From positions 1-58,878 of the forward strand of contig JACABD010000024.1 in NCBI GenBank assembly GCA_013377075.1: 58,878 bases of DNA. The letters are read 5' to 3'. The DNA is from Geobacteraceae bacterium. GTDB taxonomy: Bacteria; Desulfobacterota; Desulfuromonadia; Geobacterales; DSM-12255. The position numbers and the translations under genes are program-made. Of this stretch, positions 15,243-24,596 are shown one piece after another. The notes beneath the pieces were generated by a model that had not been told where the DNA came from, did not search any database, and saw only the letters and a list, made by a program, of their open reading frames with translations. The first letter of the stretch is position 1; each line of letters begins with the position of its first letter.

Positions 15243-17966
15243 TTAATGCGCCTCGCTCCAGTTGGCGCCATGGTTAATATCCACCTTCAGTGGCACGGAA
15301 AACTCCACCGCGCTCTCCATTTCATGGGCCACGAGCTGCTCCATATGGATCAGTTCTTCTTCCGGCACTTCAAAGACCAGTTCGTCATGGACCTGCATGA
15401 TAAGGCGGCTGGTAAGCTTTTCCGCCTTGAGACGCCTGTCGATCCGTACCATTGCCTGTTTAATGATATCCGCCGCTGATCCCTGAATCGGGTAGTTAAT
15501 GGCGTTGCGCTCGGCATAGCTCTTGACGTTAAAATTGCTGCTGGTGATATCGCTGATTGGGAGCCTGCGGCCGAGAACCGTGGTGACAAAACCATGCTCG
15601 CGGGCGTGGACAATGCAGCTCTCCAGAAACTCCATGGCTCCTGCATGGCGCAGCTTGTAGTTGTCGATGAACTCTTCAGCTACCTTGCGGGAGACGCCGA
15701 GCTGTTTTGCCAGGCTGAAAGCGCTCTGGCCGTAAATGACACCGAAGTTGACGGTCTTAGCCTGTCGCCGCATCTCAGGAGTCACCAGCCCGGGGAGGAT
15801 GTCGAACACCTCGCTTGCGGTGCGGGTATGAATATCCTCGTTCTTGGAAAAAGCGTCGCAGAGCACCCTGTCACCGGACAGATGGGCCAGCACCCGTAAC
15901 TCGATCTGGGAGTAGTCGGCGGAGAGGATCTTGTGTCCGTCTTTGGCAATGAATGCCCGCCTGATGAGCCGCCCCTCGACACTGCGGATCGGGATATTCT
16001 GCAAATTAGGATCGGAGGAGGAGAGTCTGCCGGTGTTGGTTACAGCCTGGTTGTAGGAGGTGTGAACCCTTCCTGTTGACCGATCCACAAGCTTTGGCAG
16101 GGCATCGGTGTAGGTGGACTTCAGCTTCGTCACGCCTCGATATTTGACCAGCAGGGCAGCAATCTCGTAGCCTGCCTCGGCAAGCCGCTCCAGCTCCTCC
16201 ACATTGGTTGACCAGCCACTCTTGGTCTTGGTCTTCTTCCCCGAAGGGAGCTGCATCTTGTCAAAGAGGATCTCACCCAGCTGCTTCGGTGAGTTGATAT
16301 TGAACGGCTCCGGAGCAAGGGCGCAAATGGCGGCTTCAAGGGAAGCCATTTCAGTGCCGAATCGGGCGGAGAGCTTGAGAAGAAGCGGCAGATCGAGGCG
16401 GACGCCGGTCAGCTCCATCTCGGCAAGGATAGTGAGAAGGGGCATTTCCAGATTGTGAAAAAGCCCGTCCATAGCGGCTTCACTGACTTTCGGCATCAGT
16501 ATTTCGTGAATCAGGAATGTGGCGTCCGAATCCTCGCAGGAGTAGCGGCTTGCTTTCTCGATAGCCACCTCGGCAAAGCCGATCTGTTCCTTCCCCTTGC
16601 CGGTCAGCTCCGAGTAGCTGATCATTTTATGGTCAAGCAGTTCTACGGCCAGGGAGTCAAGCCCCTGGCTCTGGCGCGAGGGGTTATTGAGGTAGGCGGC
16701 CAGCATGGTGTCGCACCAGATATTGGCAATGGTCAGATCGTAGCGGCGCAGCACCTGGTAGTCGTACTTGATGTTCTGGCCGATGATTTTATTGTCTGGA
16801 TCTTCGAGGAGCGGTTTCAGCTCTGCCAGCACCTGCTCCAGCGACAACTGACCCACGATGAGCGCTGGCGGCGTGTTCTGGGCAAAGAGCCCCTCCCCTT
16901 TGCTGACAGGCTCGCAATGTCCGACAGGAATATAGAACGCCTCGTGGGGCTTGAATGACAGGGAAATGCCTACTATGGCGGCTTCGCGGACATTGAGGCT
17001 GGTGGTCTCAAGGTCGATGGCAAATTTCCCGGCAATAGACAACTCCTGGAGCACGGCTCTGAATGCGGTTTCGTCGGTGATTGTCCGGTAACTCTGGCTG
17101 CTCAGGGTCGAGCTGCTGGTAAGCTCTTTCATCAGGGTAGTGAAGCCGTAGCGTTTGAAAAGCTCTGTCAGGGCAGAATTATCAGGGGGTGAAAGGGTAA
17201 AGTCATCGAGCCTGTAGCTGATCGGCACATGGTCATCAATGGTCGCCAGCCTGCGTGACAGCCTGGCCTGATCGGCAAATTCCTGCAAGCGCTCGCCGGT
17301 CTTACCCTTCACCTCGTGAGCCCGCTCCAGAAGGGCATCCATGGAGCCGAACTCCTGTACAAGCTTAATTGCCGTCTTTTCGCCGATCCCCGGCACTCCG
17401 GGGATGTTGTCGGAAGAGTCACCGGCCAGACCGAGAATATCGATGACCTTTGCCGGTTCAACGCCGAAGCGCTCCAGAACATCGGCAATACCGCTCTCCT
17501 TCTCCTTCATGGTATCGAGCAGGGTGACATTGTCAGCAACGATCTGCATCAGATCCTTGTCACCGGTGACCACCACGGTCTTGAGCCCACGCTCCCGACA
17601 ATCGCGGGCAATGGTGCCGATTATGTCGTCGGCCTCGTAATTGGTCAACTCCAGCGCCGGGATATTGAACGCCCGGACCATTTCTTTGATAGGCTCGATC
17701 TGCTGGCGCAGGTCATCGGGCATGGCAGCCCGATTCGCCTTGTATTCCGGATATAGTTCAGTTCTGAAAGTAACTCTGCCGGCATCGAAAATCACTGCGA
17801 CATGTTCGGGTTTACGCTCTTTAAGCACCCGCAAGAGCATCTGGGTAAAGCCGTATATGGCGTTAGTAGGTGAACCGGTCGGTGAAGAGAGGTGACGGAT
17901 AGCAAAGTAAGCACGGTAAATGTAGGAGGAGCCGTCAATCAGGTAGAGGGTTTCGGGGTTTTTCAT
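15243..17966 (-). CDS. polA: DNA polymerase I
   Basis: 907-residue replicative/repair polymerase with all three domains. The 5'-nuclease spans about residues 1-290 (L-I-D-G-S-S-Y-I-Y-R-A near the start, D-K-D-L-M-Q at 137-142, G-D-S-S-D-N-I-P-G at 182-190). The 3'-5' exonuclease retains Asp318 and Glu320 (A-I-D-L-E-T-T), so proofreading looks intact. The polymerase domain has motif A (A-D-Y-S-Q-I-E-L-R), motif B (R-R-Q-A-K-T-V-N-F-G-V-I-Y-G) and motif C (Q-V-H-D-E-L-V-F). Length is normal. Its ATG overlaps the stop of the preceding exported-protein gene as ATGA, and AAGGA lies just upstream. Confidence 0.95.
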   Translation of the reverse strand: MKNPETLYLIDGSSYIYRAYFAIRHLSSPTGSPTNAIYGFTQMLLRVLKERKPEHVAVIFDAGRVTFRTELYPEYKANRAAMPDDLRQQIEPIKEMVRAFNIPALELTNYEADDIIGTIARDCRERGLKTVVVTGDKDLMQIVADNVTLLDTMKEKESGIADVLERFGVEPAKVIDILGLAGDSSDNIPGVPGIGEKTAIKLVQEFGSMDALLERAHEVKGKTGERLQEFADQARLSRRLATIDDHVPISYRLDDFTLSPPDNSALTELFKRYGFTTLMKELTSSSTLSSQSYRTITDETAFRAVLQELSIAGKFAIDLETTSLNVREAAIVGISLSFKPHEAFYIPVGHCEPVSKGEGLFAQNTPPALIVGQLSLEQVLAELKPLLEDPDNKIIGQNIKYDYQVLRRYDLTIANIWCDTMLAAYLNNPSRQSQGLDSLAVELLDHKMISYSELTGKGKEQIGFAEVAIEKASRYSCEDSDATFLIHEILMPKVSEAAMDGLFHNLEMPLLTILAEMELTGVRLDLPLLLKLSARFGTEMASLEAAICALAPEPFNINSPKQLGEILFDKMQLPSGKKTKTKSGWSTNVEELERLAEAGYEIAALLVKYRGVTKLKSTYTDALPKLVDRSTGRVHTSYNQAVTNTGRLSSSDPNLQNIPIRSVEGRLIRRAFIAKDGHKILSADYSQIELRVLAHLSGDRVLCDAFSKNEDIHTRTASEVFDILPGLVTPEMRRQAKTVNFGVIYGQSAFSLAKQLGVSRKVAEEFIDNYKLRHAGAMEFLESCIVHAREHGFVTTVLGRRLPISDITSSNFNVKSYAERNAINYPIQGSAADIIKQAMVRIDRRLKAEKLTSRLIMQVHDELVFEVPEEELIHMEQLVAHEMESAVEFSVPLKVDINHGANWSEAH

Positions 17967-18820
17967 TTACCATCCTTGGGAGCGCCATTTCCAAAAACTT
18001 TCCACTCGCGTTTCTCAAGAGGAGCTATCTCTTCTTGGGGTCTGGTGAAAAGCATGACTTTCAGGGTAATGTCTTTCAGTTTTTCGCCTTTTTTAAGGGT
18101 AACCGGAAGCGGCTCAAACTCTTTGGTAGTGTTAAGATACTCACCGGCAGCAGGCTTACCACCACCAATAACACTGCGGACCTTGAGATAAAACGTGCCG
18201 CCATCATTGGTGCGAAGCTGATAGCGCCCTTTTTTGTCGGTTCTATCTGAGATGAATATTGGCCGTCCCTGCCCCACCGGATTGTAATAGGCAAGCACGA
18301 CTGCCCGCTCAACAGGTTTACCTTCAGTGTCGACGACAACTCCTTCAACGGCGGTAATACCCTTGTCTCGCTGCACTATATCGGGTGTCCAGAGGAATGC
18401 CTTGAGTCTGCCAAGATTCAGTCCTTTGTTGTTTACAATTTCCAGAGGAGTGGCATTGCCGTCAGAATCCCCGTGAAAGTAGAAATACTCCTTGTCAATC
18501 GCAGGCCCTATTTCAGCTTTGGGATTCTTCTGGGAAAACTGCAGGTAATAAGTCCCATCCACAACCTCAAGAGAAAATTTACCATCTTTACCGAGTGGAG
18601 TTATCAGGTCAGGAACCCGCCAGTATCTGCCCATTGAAGGGGGCGGGCCCAGGTTCTTGTCGAATAGGAGAATAACTCCGTGGGACATGGGTGTCTTTGC
18701 GTCAATCATGATCTGACCGGAGATGGTTGCAGGCAGATCAGCCTTTTTGCCATCGCCTTCATCAGCTGCGTATGCAGTCGCGCCAAACAATAAAAAGAAA
18801 ATGAGTGTAATTGCTTTCAT
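17963..18820 (-). CDS. Exported carboxypeptidase-regulatory-like (beta-sandwich) protein
   Basis: 285 residues with an N-terminal signal peptide ending near T-A-Y-A-A-D. The mature part has two beta-sandwich modules of the transthyretin-like carboxypeptidase regulatory type: one near 30-110 (I-S-G-Q-I-M-I-D) and a clearer one near 155-265 (V-E-G-V-V-V-D-T-E-G-K-P-V-E-R-A-V-V-L-A-Y). Probably periplasmic or surface-attached; no enzyme motif is seen. AGAGGG precedes the ATG. The stop overlaps the polA start as ATGA, an odd partner for a DNA polymerase. A promoter and palindrome lie just upstream. Confidence 0.7.
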   Translation of the reverse strand: MKAITLIFFLLFGATAYAADEGDGKKADLPATISGQIMIDAKTPMSHGVILLFDKNLGPPPSMGRYWRVPDLITPLGKDGKFSLEVVDGTYYLQFSQKNPKAEIGPAIDKEYFYFHGDSDGNATPLEIVNNKGLNLGRLKAFLWTPDIVQRDKGITAVEGVVVDTEGKPVERAVVLAYYNPVGQGRPIFISDRTDKKGRYQLRTNDGGTFYLKVRSVIGGGKPAAGEYLNTTKEFEPLPVTLKKGEKLKDITLKVMLFTRPQEEIAPLEKREWKVFGNGAPKDGK

Positions 18821-18861
18821 CGAAAATACCCTCTTAATGCTTTGGTGTTACTCTGTTGGTG

Positions 18862-18891
18862 ATAATATGGCATTTGACTCTCAAATGCCAA
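18862..18891 (-). promoter_or_regulatory. Promoter of the 17963/polA transcript with embedded palindrome
   Basis: On the minus strand TTGGCA (18891-18886) is followed after 18 bases by TATTAT (18867-18862), placing the start about 35 bases before the first gene. The spacer and the end of the -35 are occupied by a perfect nine-base inverted repeat with a five-base loop: TGGCATTTG at 18868-18876 and CAAATGCCA at 18882-18890. A palindrome in this position is typical of a repressor operator. No T-run follows it, arguing against a terminator. Confidence 0.5.
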
Positions 18892-18945
18892 AATTAATTC
18901 GCTGCCCGCCCTGAAGCTTTTGGCACGAAAAAGTGACATTGTCCG

Positions 18946-20865
18946 CTATTTCGGGAAGTATTTTGTCAGCAAAATTTCGAAACGGCCATCAATTCTCACC
19001 GGAGTCAGTTCTTCGTCGCCCATAATTCCGGAAAAGTTATTAAACCCTCTCTGCAATGAGGCCTCAAGCCAGGCAAGCGATGCCGTGGTATCTCCTGCAA
19101 TTGCCTCCAGACGCGCCAGTTCGTATGCATTGAAGGGATCGCACCTTTTCTGCAGCTCTTCGATTCGCAGGTAGGTGGTACGCGCTTCGCCAATCCTGCC
19201 AAGAATGAGCTGGAGGTTGCCGATCTTCTGATATATCTGAACCGCGTCCGGCTGCAGTGAAAGAGCCTTTCTGTAGCGGGATTCGGCCTCAGAGTAGTCA
19301 GAATGCCTCAGCGCCAGATCCCCAAACGCGGCCCACCCCATAACATCTTCCGGGGACCGCCTGAGTAGCTCCCTGAATGTCCCGTCGGCATTGGCATAAT
19401 CGTTCAAAGCAGTATACGCCAGCCCAAGATTGTAGCGGCAAATGTTCGAGTCCGGCTTCAACTCGAGCTCCTTCCTGTATGCGCTGGCAGCTTCTGCAAG
19501 CCTCGGCCGTGGTGAGTTATGCAGAGCCTGTCCCAACAGACCCCAGGCAACCGGACTGGCGGGTGACTTCCTGACGGCATCGCTCCAGAGAGTTTCTGCG
19601 TTCTTCCAGACAGCAATCCGTTGAAAAGAGAGTCCGGACAACGCTCCTAAAATAATCCAGAGTGAGGCAACGAAAACCGTCTGCCAGCGTTCTCTGCCCA
19701 AAAGTATTCTGAAGAGGCAGGCAGAAAGACCGGCAACACCGACCATCGGGAAGTAAAGATAGCGGTCGTTCATCAGGGTTATAAGTGGCACAATCTGCGA
19801 AACAGGCAGGATGGCAACAATGGCAACTGAAGGCCAGAAGGCAATCTGCCTGTCAAAACGGTACCAGCGGCAGATGAGCAGTATAATTGCTGCAAGAAAC
19901 AGCAATGCTGCCAACACCTGGAGGTTCAGATTCTGGTAAATAGCCGGAGCGTAAAAGGCGCTGAGATTGATCGGCCAGACAATCATTCGGATATAGCTGC
20001 AAAAGACCGGAAGCATGGTCAGAAACGTCGCCACCGGCCCCCCGCCATAATAGCCGGAACGCCCACCCCCGGCACCCCAATGGCTGTAATCAGGGGTCTG
20101 GCTGAGGATTGCCAGAACAGATGCTGCCACAGCGACGAAAAGATAAGGAATCTTATCCAGAAACCTGGGGTGCACCTTTTCCGAAGGATAACAGTGGTCA
20201 AAAATAACCATCACCATGGGAAAGATGACGGCGGCTGATTTTGAGAGGAGCGCCAGCATAATGGTTACCAGTGAAGCAGCGTAAAAAAAATGTTTCTTTC
20301 TGACATCCCCGTCCCGGTAGACAATATAGAACTCCCAGGCAAGGAGGAAGAAAAACATCGCCAGCAGATTTTTTCTCTGGGATATCCAGGCAACAGATTC
20401 GACCTGAACAGGATGGAGTAAAAACAGCGCTGCCCCTATCCAGGCAGCCTGCCGGCCAATGAGCCTCAGGAACAGCCGGTAGAGAAGCAGCCCGTTGCAG
20501 ACATGAAGTGCAAGATTGGTCAGGAGATACCCTCCTGCCCATAAGCCCCAGACCGCATGATCAAACATGTATGAGATCATCTGGACCGGAGCATAATTTC
20601 CGACATAATAGGAGGAGAAAACCACTCTGATCCTGTCCCAGGAGAAACCCTGTACATCCTGATTTTCCAGAACGTACTTGTTATCATCCCAATTAAGGAT
20701 AAAGTTATGCCCCAGAACTCTGCCGTATACCGCAAGGGTCGCAACGACAAGCAGCATACATGGTAGCAGGTGGGGCCTGAATCTCTGCCAGCAGTCCGTT
20801 ATTTTGGCTCTATCCAGAAAAATAGCGTTAGCCATTGCCCCCTGCTTGCTGCCAAGACGAATCAT
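18946..20865 (-). CDS. TMTC-like multispanning glycosyltransferase with TPRs (paralogue 1)
   Basis: 639-residue membrane protein. About eleven hydrophobic segments (residues 30-440) are followed by roughly three to four tetratricopeptide repeats (445-570). The first exported loop has W-D-D-N-K-Y-V, the acidic pair typical of GT-C enzymes. L-H-P-V-Q-V-E-S-V-A-W-I-S-Q-R-K and M-N-D-R-Y-L-Y-F-P-M correspond to conserved segments of eukaryotic TMTC O-mannosyltransferases (GT105). Predicted to move a sugar from a polyprenyl-phosphate donor to an extracytoplasmic acceptor; that activity is inferred. The ATG overlaps the preceding gene's stop as ATGA and has AAGAGGG upstream. An internal ATG ten codons in also has a good ribosome site. 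Last gene of the 36550-18946 block. Confidence 0.75.
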   Translation of the reverse strand: MIRLGSKQGAMANAIFLDRAKITDCWQRFRPHLLPCMLLVVATLAVYGRVLGHNFILNWDDNKYVLENQDVQGFSWDRIRVVFSSYYVGNYAPVQMISYMFDHAVWGLWAGGYLLTNLALHVCNGLLLYRLFLRLIGRQAAWIGAALFLLHPVQVESVAWISQRKNLLAMFFFLLAWEFYIVYRDGDVRKKHFFYAASLVTIMLALLSKSAAVIFPMVMVIFDHCYPSEKVHPRFLDKIPYLFVAVAASVLAILSQTPDYSHWGAGGGRSGYYGGGPVATFLTMLPVFCSYIRMIVWPINLSAFYAPAIYQNLNLQVLAALLFLAAIILLICRWYRFDRQIAFWPSVAIVAILPVSQIVPLITLMNDRYLYFPMVGVAGLSACLFRILLGRERWQTVFVASLWIILGALSGLSFQRIAVWKNAETLWSDAVRKSPASPVAWGLLGQALHNSPRPRLAEAASAYRKELELKPDSNICRYNLGLAYTALNDYANADGTFRELLRRSPEDVMGWAAFGDLALRHSDYSEAESRYRKALSLQPDAVQIYQKIGNLQLILGRIGEARTTYLRIEELQKRCDPFNAYELARLEAIAGDTTASLAWLEASLQRGFNNFSGIMGDEELTPVRIDGRFEILLTKYFPK

Positions 20866-22715
20866 TTAAGTCCCTCTTGCGAAAAATACTGCTGAATAAG
20901 CATGGCAAACCGTGGATCGTTCGAGAGGTTTTTCAGAAATTCGCTGTTCCCCAGCTCTGCATACCCCCTGAACCCTCTCTGAAAGGCATTGTTCAGCCAG
21001 AAAAGAGCCTCATCATTACGGCCGTCAAGGGCCTCAAGACAGGCCAGCTGATAAGCGAGAACCGAGTTGTATGGATCCCTGACAGCTACCTTGTTAAAAT
21101 AGTTGCGAGCCAGGCCGGTATTGCCACGCTGCAGTTCAAGGCTCCCCAGGTGAAGATAGACGATAAACGCTCCCGGCTGGATCTCAAGAGAGCGTTTATA
21201 AGCCTGGTCAGCACCGGTATAATCCTTTCTCCTGAGACGGTTATCTCCAAGGATCAACCAACCGGTAGCATGATCAGGTTTTACCTGAAGCAGCTGCAAG
21301 AGGATACGGTTACCCGCCTCCAGGTCGCCCTGTTCAGTCAGGAAATTGCCTAATCCGCTCAGAGCAATGGGGCTGACCGGATTTACTATTAATGCACTTT
21401 CGTAGGTCTTTTTGACCGACTCAACATCTCCTGCCATACGGTAGGCATCTGCCAGCAGCGCCCAGCCCCGGTCACTGGCAGGGGTCTTCTGCACTACATC
21501 TTTGAACAAAGAGATGGAATCTCTCCATATCAAAGTCTGGCTGTACGAGATCGCAGCCAACCCACAGAGCAAAACCATTGCTGCAACAGCAGCCAAGGTG
21601 GCAAATCTGCCGTCATGCAGCCGGGACAGCCGCGAAAAGGCTCCCCCCCCAAAAGCGGCCACTCCGATTATGGAGATATACAGATACCGGTCATTGATCA
21701 ATGAAAGCATCGGCACAATCTGGGAAAGGGGTAGCAGTCCGACCCAGAAGAAGCAGATCCAGTATCCGAGGCGTCGGTCATATCTGAACAGCAGGAAACC
21801 GCATATGGCTGTAATCGCGAGCAGAATCCCTGCAAAGACAACCTCCCCTGCAACTGTCGTATAAATGGTCGGAGCATACTCGGCGGTCAGGCCAAACGGC
21901 CAGAACAGCATTTTCAGATATTTGCAGAAAACCGGCAGCATGGTCAGAAATGTTGCCCAGAGACTTCCGCCATGGAAACCGGTTCGTCCGCCGCTGCCGA
22001 TATCCGGACGTTCACTGTAAATTGCCATAAACCCAACAGCAACAGCAGCCAGAACATATGGCAGTTTGTCCAGATACCGCTTTTTTCCGTCTGGCTGATG
22101 GAAACAGACTTCATGCATTACCAGCATGAGTGGAAACACTACTGTCATTGATTTGGCAAGTAGTGAACAGACAAAGGCAACCACCGACGCCAGATAGATA
22201 AGACGGCGTTGCGTCGGCTGTGCGTTACGATACCGGCAATACGCCTCCCAGGCCAGCAGAAGAAAGAAGAGAGCCAGTAGATTTTTCCTCTGGGATATCC
22301 ATGCCACCGACTCCACCTGAACCGGGTGCAGAAGAAAAACAGCTGTGGCAAAAAGCGCAAGTACACGGTCGTTGTGCCATTGAGACAGGAGCCGGTAAAG
22401 CAGAAGGCCGTTCAGGATATGAACGCAGATATTTGTAAGAAGATAGCCAAATGGATTCAATCCCCAAAAGCTGTAGTCGAACATATAGGAAAGTATCTGG
22501 ACTGGGGCATAATTCCCGATGTAAAAGCTGGAAAACGCGGCCCGGATATTCTGCCAGGAGAATCCCCAGGAATCCGGATTTTCAGTTACATAGAAATTAT
22601 CATCCCATGTAACCAGAAAATCATGCCCGAGGATACCAGCATACACGACAGTGGTTGCCACAACTATTAGCAGCAGTGGCAGCAGATTAGGTCTGAACCT
22701 CAGCCAGGAGTTCAT
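20862..22715 (-). CDS. TMTC-like multispanning glycosyltransferase with TPRs (paralogue 2)
   Basis: 617 residues, close sister of the genes on both sides. The layout is the same: N-terminal membrane helix, W-D-D-N-F-Y-V in the first loop, L-H-P-V-Q-V-E-S-V-A-W-I-S-Q-R-K-N, S-L-W-A-T-F-L-T-M-L-P-V-F-C-K-Y, I-N-D-R-Y-L-Y-I, then a soluble C-terminal TPR region from about residue 430. Several positions near D-I-G-S-G-G-R-T-G-F-H-G-G match its sisters and may form an exported loop. The start is ATGA-coupled to the upstream gene with AGGGG just ahead. Function is inferred from family resemblance only. Confidence 0.75.
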   Translation of the reverse strand: MNSWLRFRPNLLPLLLIVVATTVVYAGILGHDFLVTWDDNFYVTENPDSWGFSWQNIRAAFSSFYIGNYAPVQILSYMFDYSFWGLNPFGYLLTNICVHILNGLLLYRLLSQWHNDRVLALFATAVFLLHPVQVESVAWISQRKNLLALFFLLLAWEAYCRYRNAQPTQRRLIYLASVVAFVCSLLAKSMTVVFPLMLVMHEVCFHQPDGKKRYLDKLPYVLAAVAVGFMAIYSERPDIGSGGRTGFHGGSLWATFLTMLPVFCKYLKMLFWPFGLTAEYAPTIYTTVAGEVVFAGILLAITAICGFLLFRYDRRLGYWICFFWVGLLPLSQIVPMLSLINDRYLYISIIGVAAFGGGAFSRLSRLHDGRFATLAAVAAMVLLCGLAAISYSQTLIWRDSISLFKDVVQKTPASDRGWALLADAYRMAGDVESVKKTYESALIVNPVSPIALSGLGNFLTEQGDLEAGNRILLQLLQVKPDHATGWLILGDNRLRRKDYTGADQAYKRSLEIQPGAFIVYLHLGSLELQRGNTGLARNYFNKVAVRDPYNSVLAYQLACLEALDGRNDEALFWLNNAFQRGFRGYAELGNSEFLKNLSNDPRFAMLIQQYFSQEGLK

Positions 22716-24583
22716 TTCGGCCCCTTGTCTGTAAAGAATCTGGTTTGCAAAGTGACAAAAAGCGGCTCATCTTTGAGTCTGGAAAGCTCTTTTCTGCTGT
22801 GAATCTCTTTTACATCGCGGTATCCACGCTGAAATGCCACTTCAAGCCATGACAGGGCATTGCCCGAATTCCCCTGCCGCGCTTCAAGACAGGCAAGTTC
22901 AAATGCAATTTCCCCATCCTGCACCTCTTTTTCCACCCGAAGGAAACTGTTTCGGGCTTGCTGCAGATCTCCCCGATCAGCATAAAGTTTACCAAGGACA
23001 ATGGACACCTGCAGAGCCTCCGGCTGCAAGGACTGCGCCTGAAGAAGGCATGACAGGGCAGCATCCCTCTCCCCCAAAAGCCGGTACATGTCACCCAGAG
23101 CGGTAAGGCCCATTACATTGTCAGGTCGCAGGGCAATAAGCATTTCGAAATGAGACAGGGCTTTACTGTAATTGCCTCGCTGTTGCTCTGCTTTACCAAG
23201 AAGATAGAGTGTCGAATCCATTGGCACGACTTCCATCGATTTTTCAAAAGCAGCGATAGCTTCAGCTTTACGGTTGTCGGGTGAAGCTTGCAAGGAAAGC
23301 CCCAGATTCTGCCAGACCTCTGCTTTCCCCGGCGCCTTTTTCACCGCATCCTGCCAGAGAGTGATGTCATCGCTCCAGACCCCTGCCCGCACATAGGAGA
23401 GTATCGAAAAAATAATGATGACCAGAGTGGGTACCCAGACTACTCTTGAGCCATACTTCTCATTAATACTTGCGACTGCAAGACCGAAAATTCCGGCAAT
23501 ACCTATCATCGGGAAATAGAGATAGCGGTCATTCATCAGGGTGACTATCGGGATCAGCTGCGAAACCGGAATGAACGCAACAACAGAAAAAAGCACCCAG
23601 AATCCTGACCGTCTGTCACGCGTTAAGAGTCTCCACGAGAGTACCCCCAGAAGCAGCAGTATCATAAATGACAGAATCACCGGCAGAGAGACAGAGGTAT
23701 AGACCGGGGGGTCGTAGAGCACACTCAGATTAACCGGCCAGATAATCATCCAAAGATAGCGACAGATGACCGGTAGCATGGTCAGAAATGTTGCCCATGG
23801 GCTCCCGCCATGATAAGCAGTGATGCCTCCGGCAGACGGACTTCCCCACGTTGCTGTGTCAGGCTGCTGACTTGACATTGTTATCAGCACCAGCAGTATT
23901 GACAGGGCAAAATAAGGGATCTTGTCAAGCCAGTGTTTACGGGCTGTCGTCGGCGGGAAACAGAAATCGTAGAGGATGAAAACCAGGGGAAGGATGACAA
24001 CGACAGATTTACTTAGACCGGCAAGAACGAACAGAGTGAGGGATGCAAAATACCATAAGCCTCGATTGTAGCCTTTGTCCCTGTAGTAACGATAGCACTC
24101 CCAGGAAGCAAGAAAGAAAACCATGGACAGAAGACTTTTGCGCTGAGATATCCACGCCACCGACTCAACCTGAACCGGATGAAGCAAAAAGATTGCGCTC
24201 CCCCACAAAGCTGGATAATTTTTCGTGAACAATCGGAGAAACAACCGGTATACCAATAGTCCGGTAAACAGATGCAGTAAAAGATTTGTCAGCAGAAACC
24301 CGGTCGGGTTCAACCCCCATAATGCAAAGTCTGCCATGTAAGAGAGCATCTGCACCGGCGCATAATTACCGAGATAATAGCTGCTGAAAACCGCCCGTAT
24401 ATGTCCCCAGGAGAAACCCTGGATGTCAAAATTGTTGGTTACGTAGTTGAAATCGTCCCAGGAGTAGATAAACCGGTGCCCAAGGATTCTTCCGTAGAGA
24501 GCAAAAACAATTATCAGGAGAATCAGAATTTGTACTCGATGGGGACTAAGCTCGTGAAGTAGTTTCTTTATGCACTCTGGCAT
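22712..24583 (-). CDS. TMTC-like multispanning glycosyltransferase with TPRs (paralogue 3)
   Basis: 623 residues, first of three tandem paralogues. It carries Y-S-W-D-D-F-N-Y-V near residue 37, L-H-P-V-Q-V-E-S-V-A-W-I-S-Q-R-K-S, an exported glycine-rich loop, M-N-D-R-Y-L-Y-F-P-M-I-G, and at least three TPR units between about 440 and 570. Sequence is clearly related to, but not identical with, its two downstream copies, so the duplication is not recent. It follows the radical-SAM gene by 13 bases and continues the same transcript. Donor and acceptor are unknown. Confidence 0.75.
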   Translation of the reverse strand: MPECIKKLLHELSPHRVQILILLIIVFALYGRILGHRFIYSWDDFNYVTNNFDIQGFSWGHIRAVFSSYYLGNYAPVQMLSYMADFALWGLNPTGFLLTNLLLHLFTGLLVYRLFLRLFTKNYPALWGSAIFLLHPVQVESVAWISQRKSLLSMVFFLASWECYRYYRDKGYNRGLWYFASLTLFVLAGLSKSVVVILPLVFILYDFCFPPTTARKHWLDKIPYFALSILLVLITMSSQQPDTATWGSPSAGGITAYHGGSPWATFLTMLPVICRYLWMIIWPVNLSVLYDPPVYTSVSLPVILSFMILLLLGVLSWRLLTRDRRSGFWVLFSVVAFIPVSQLIPIVTLMNDRYLYFPMIGIAGIFGLAVASINEKYGSRVVWVPTLVIIIFSILSYVRAGVWSDDITLWQDAVKKAPGKAEVWQNLGLSLQASPDNRKAEAIAAFEKSMEVVPMDSTLYLLGKAEQQRGNYSKALSHFEMLIALRPDNVMGLTALGDMYRLLGERDAALSCLLQAQSLQPEALQVSIVLGKLYADRGDLQQARNSFLRVEKEVQDGEIAFELACLEARQGNSGNALSWLEVAFQRGYRDVKEIHSRKELSRLKDEPLFVTLQTRFFTDKGPK

Positions 24584-24596
24584 TTTGTCTACTTAC

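Noticed and set aside
18868-18890. Reading the palindrome as the terminator of the TMTC operon
   Set aside because: No T-run follows it on the minus strand, and it overlaps good promoter elements for the next operon.
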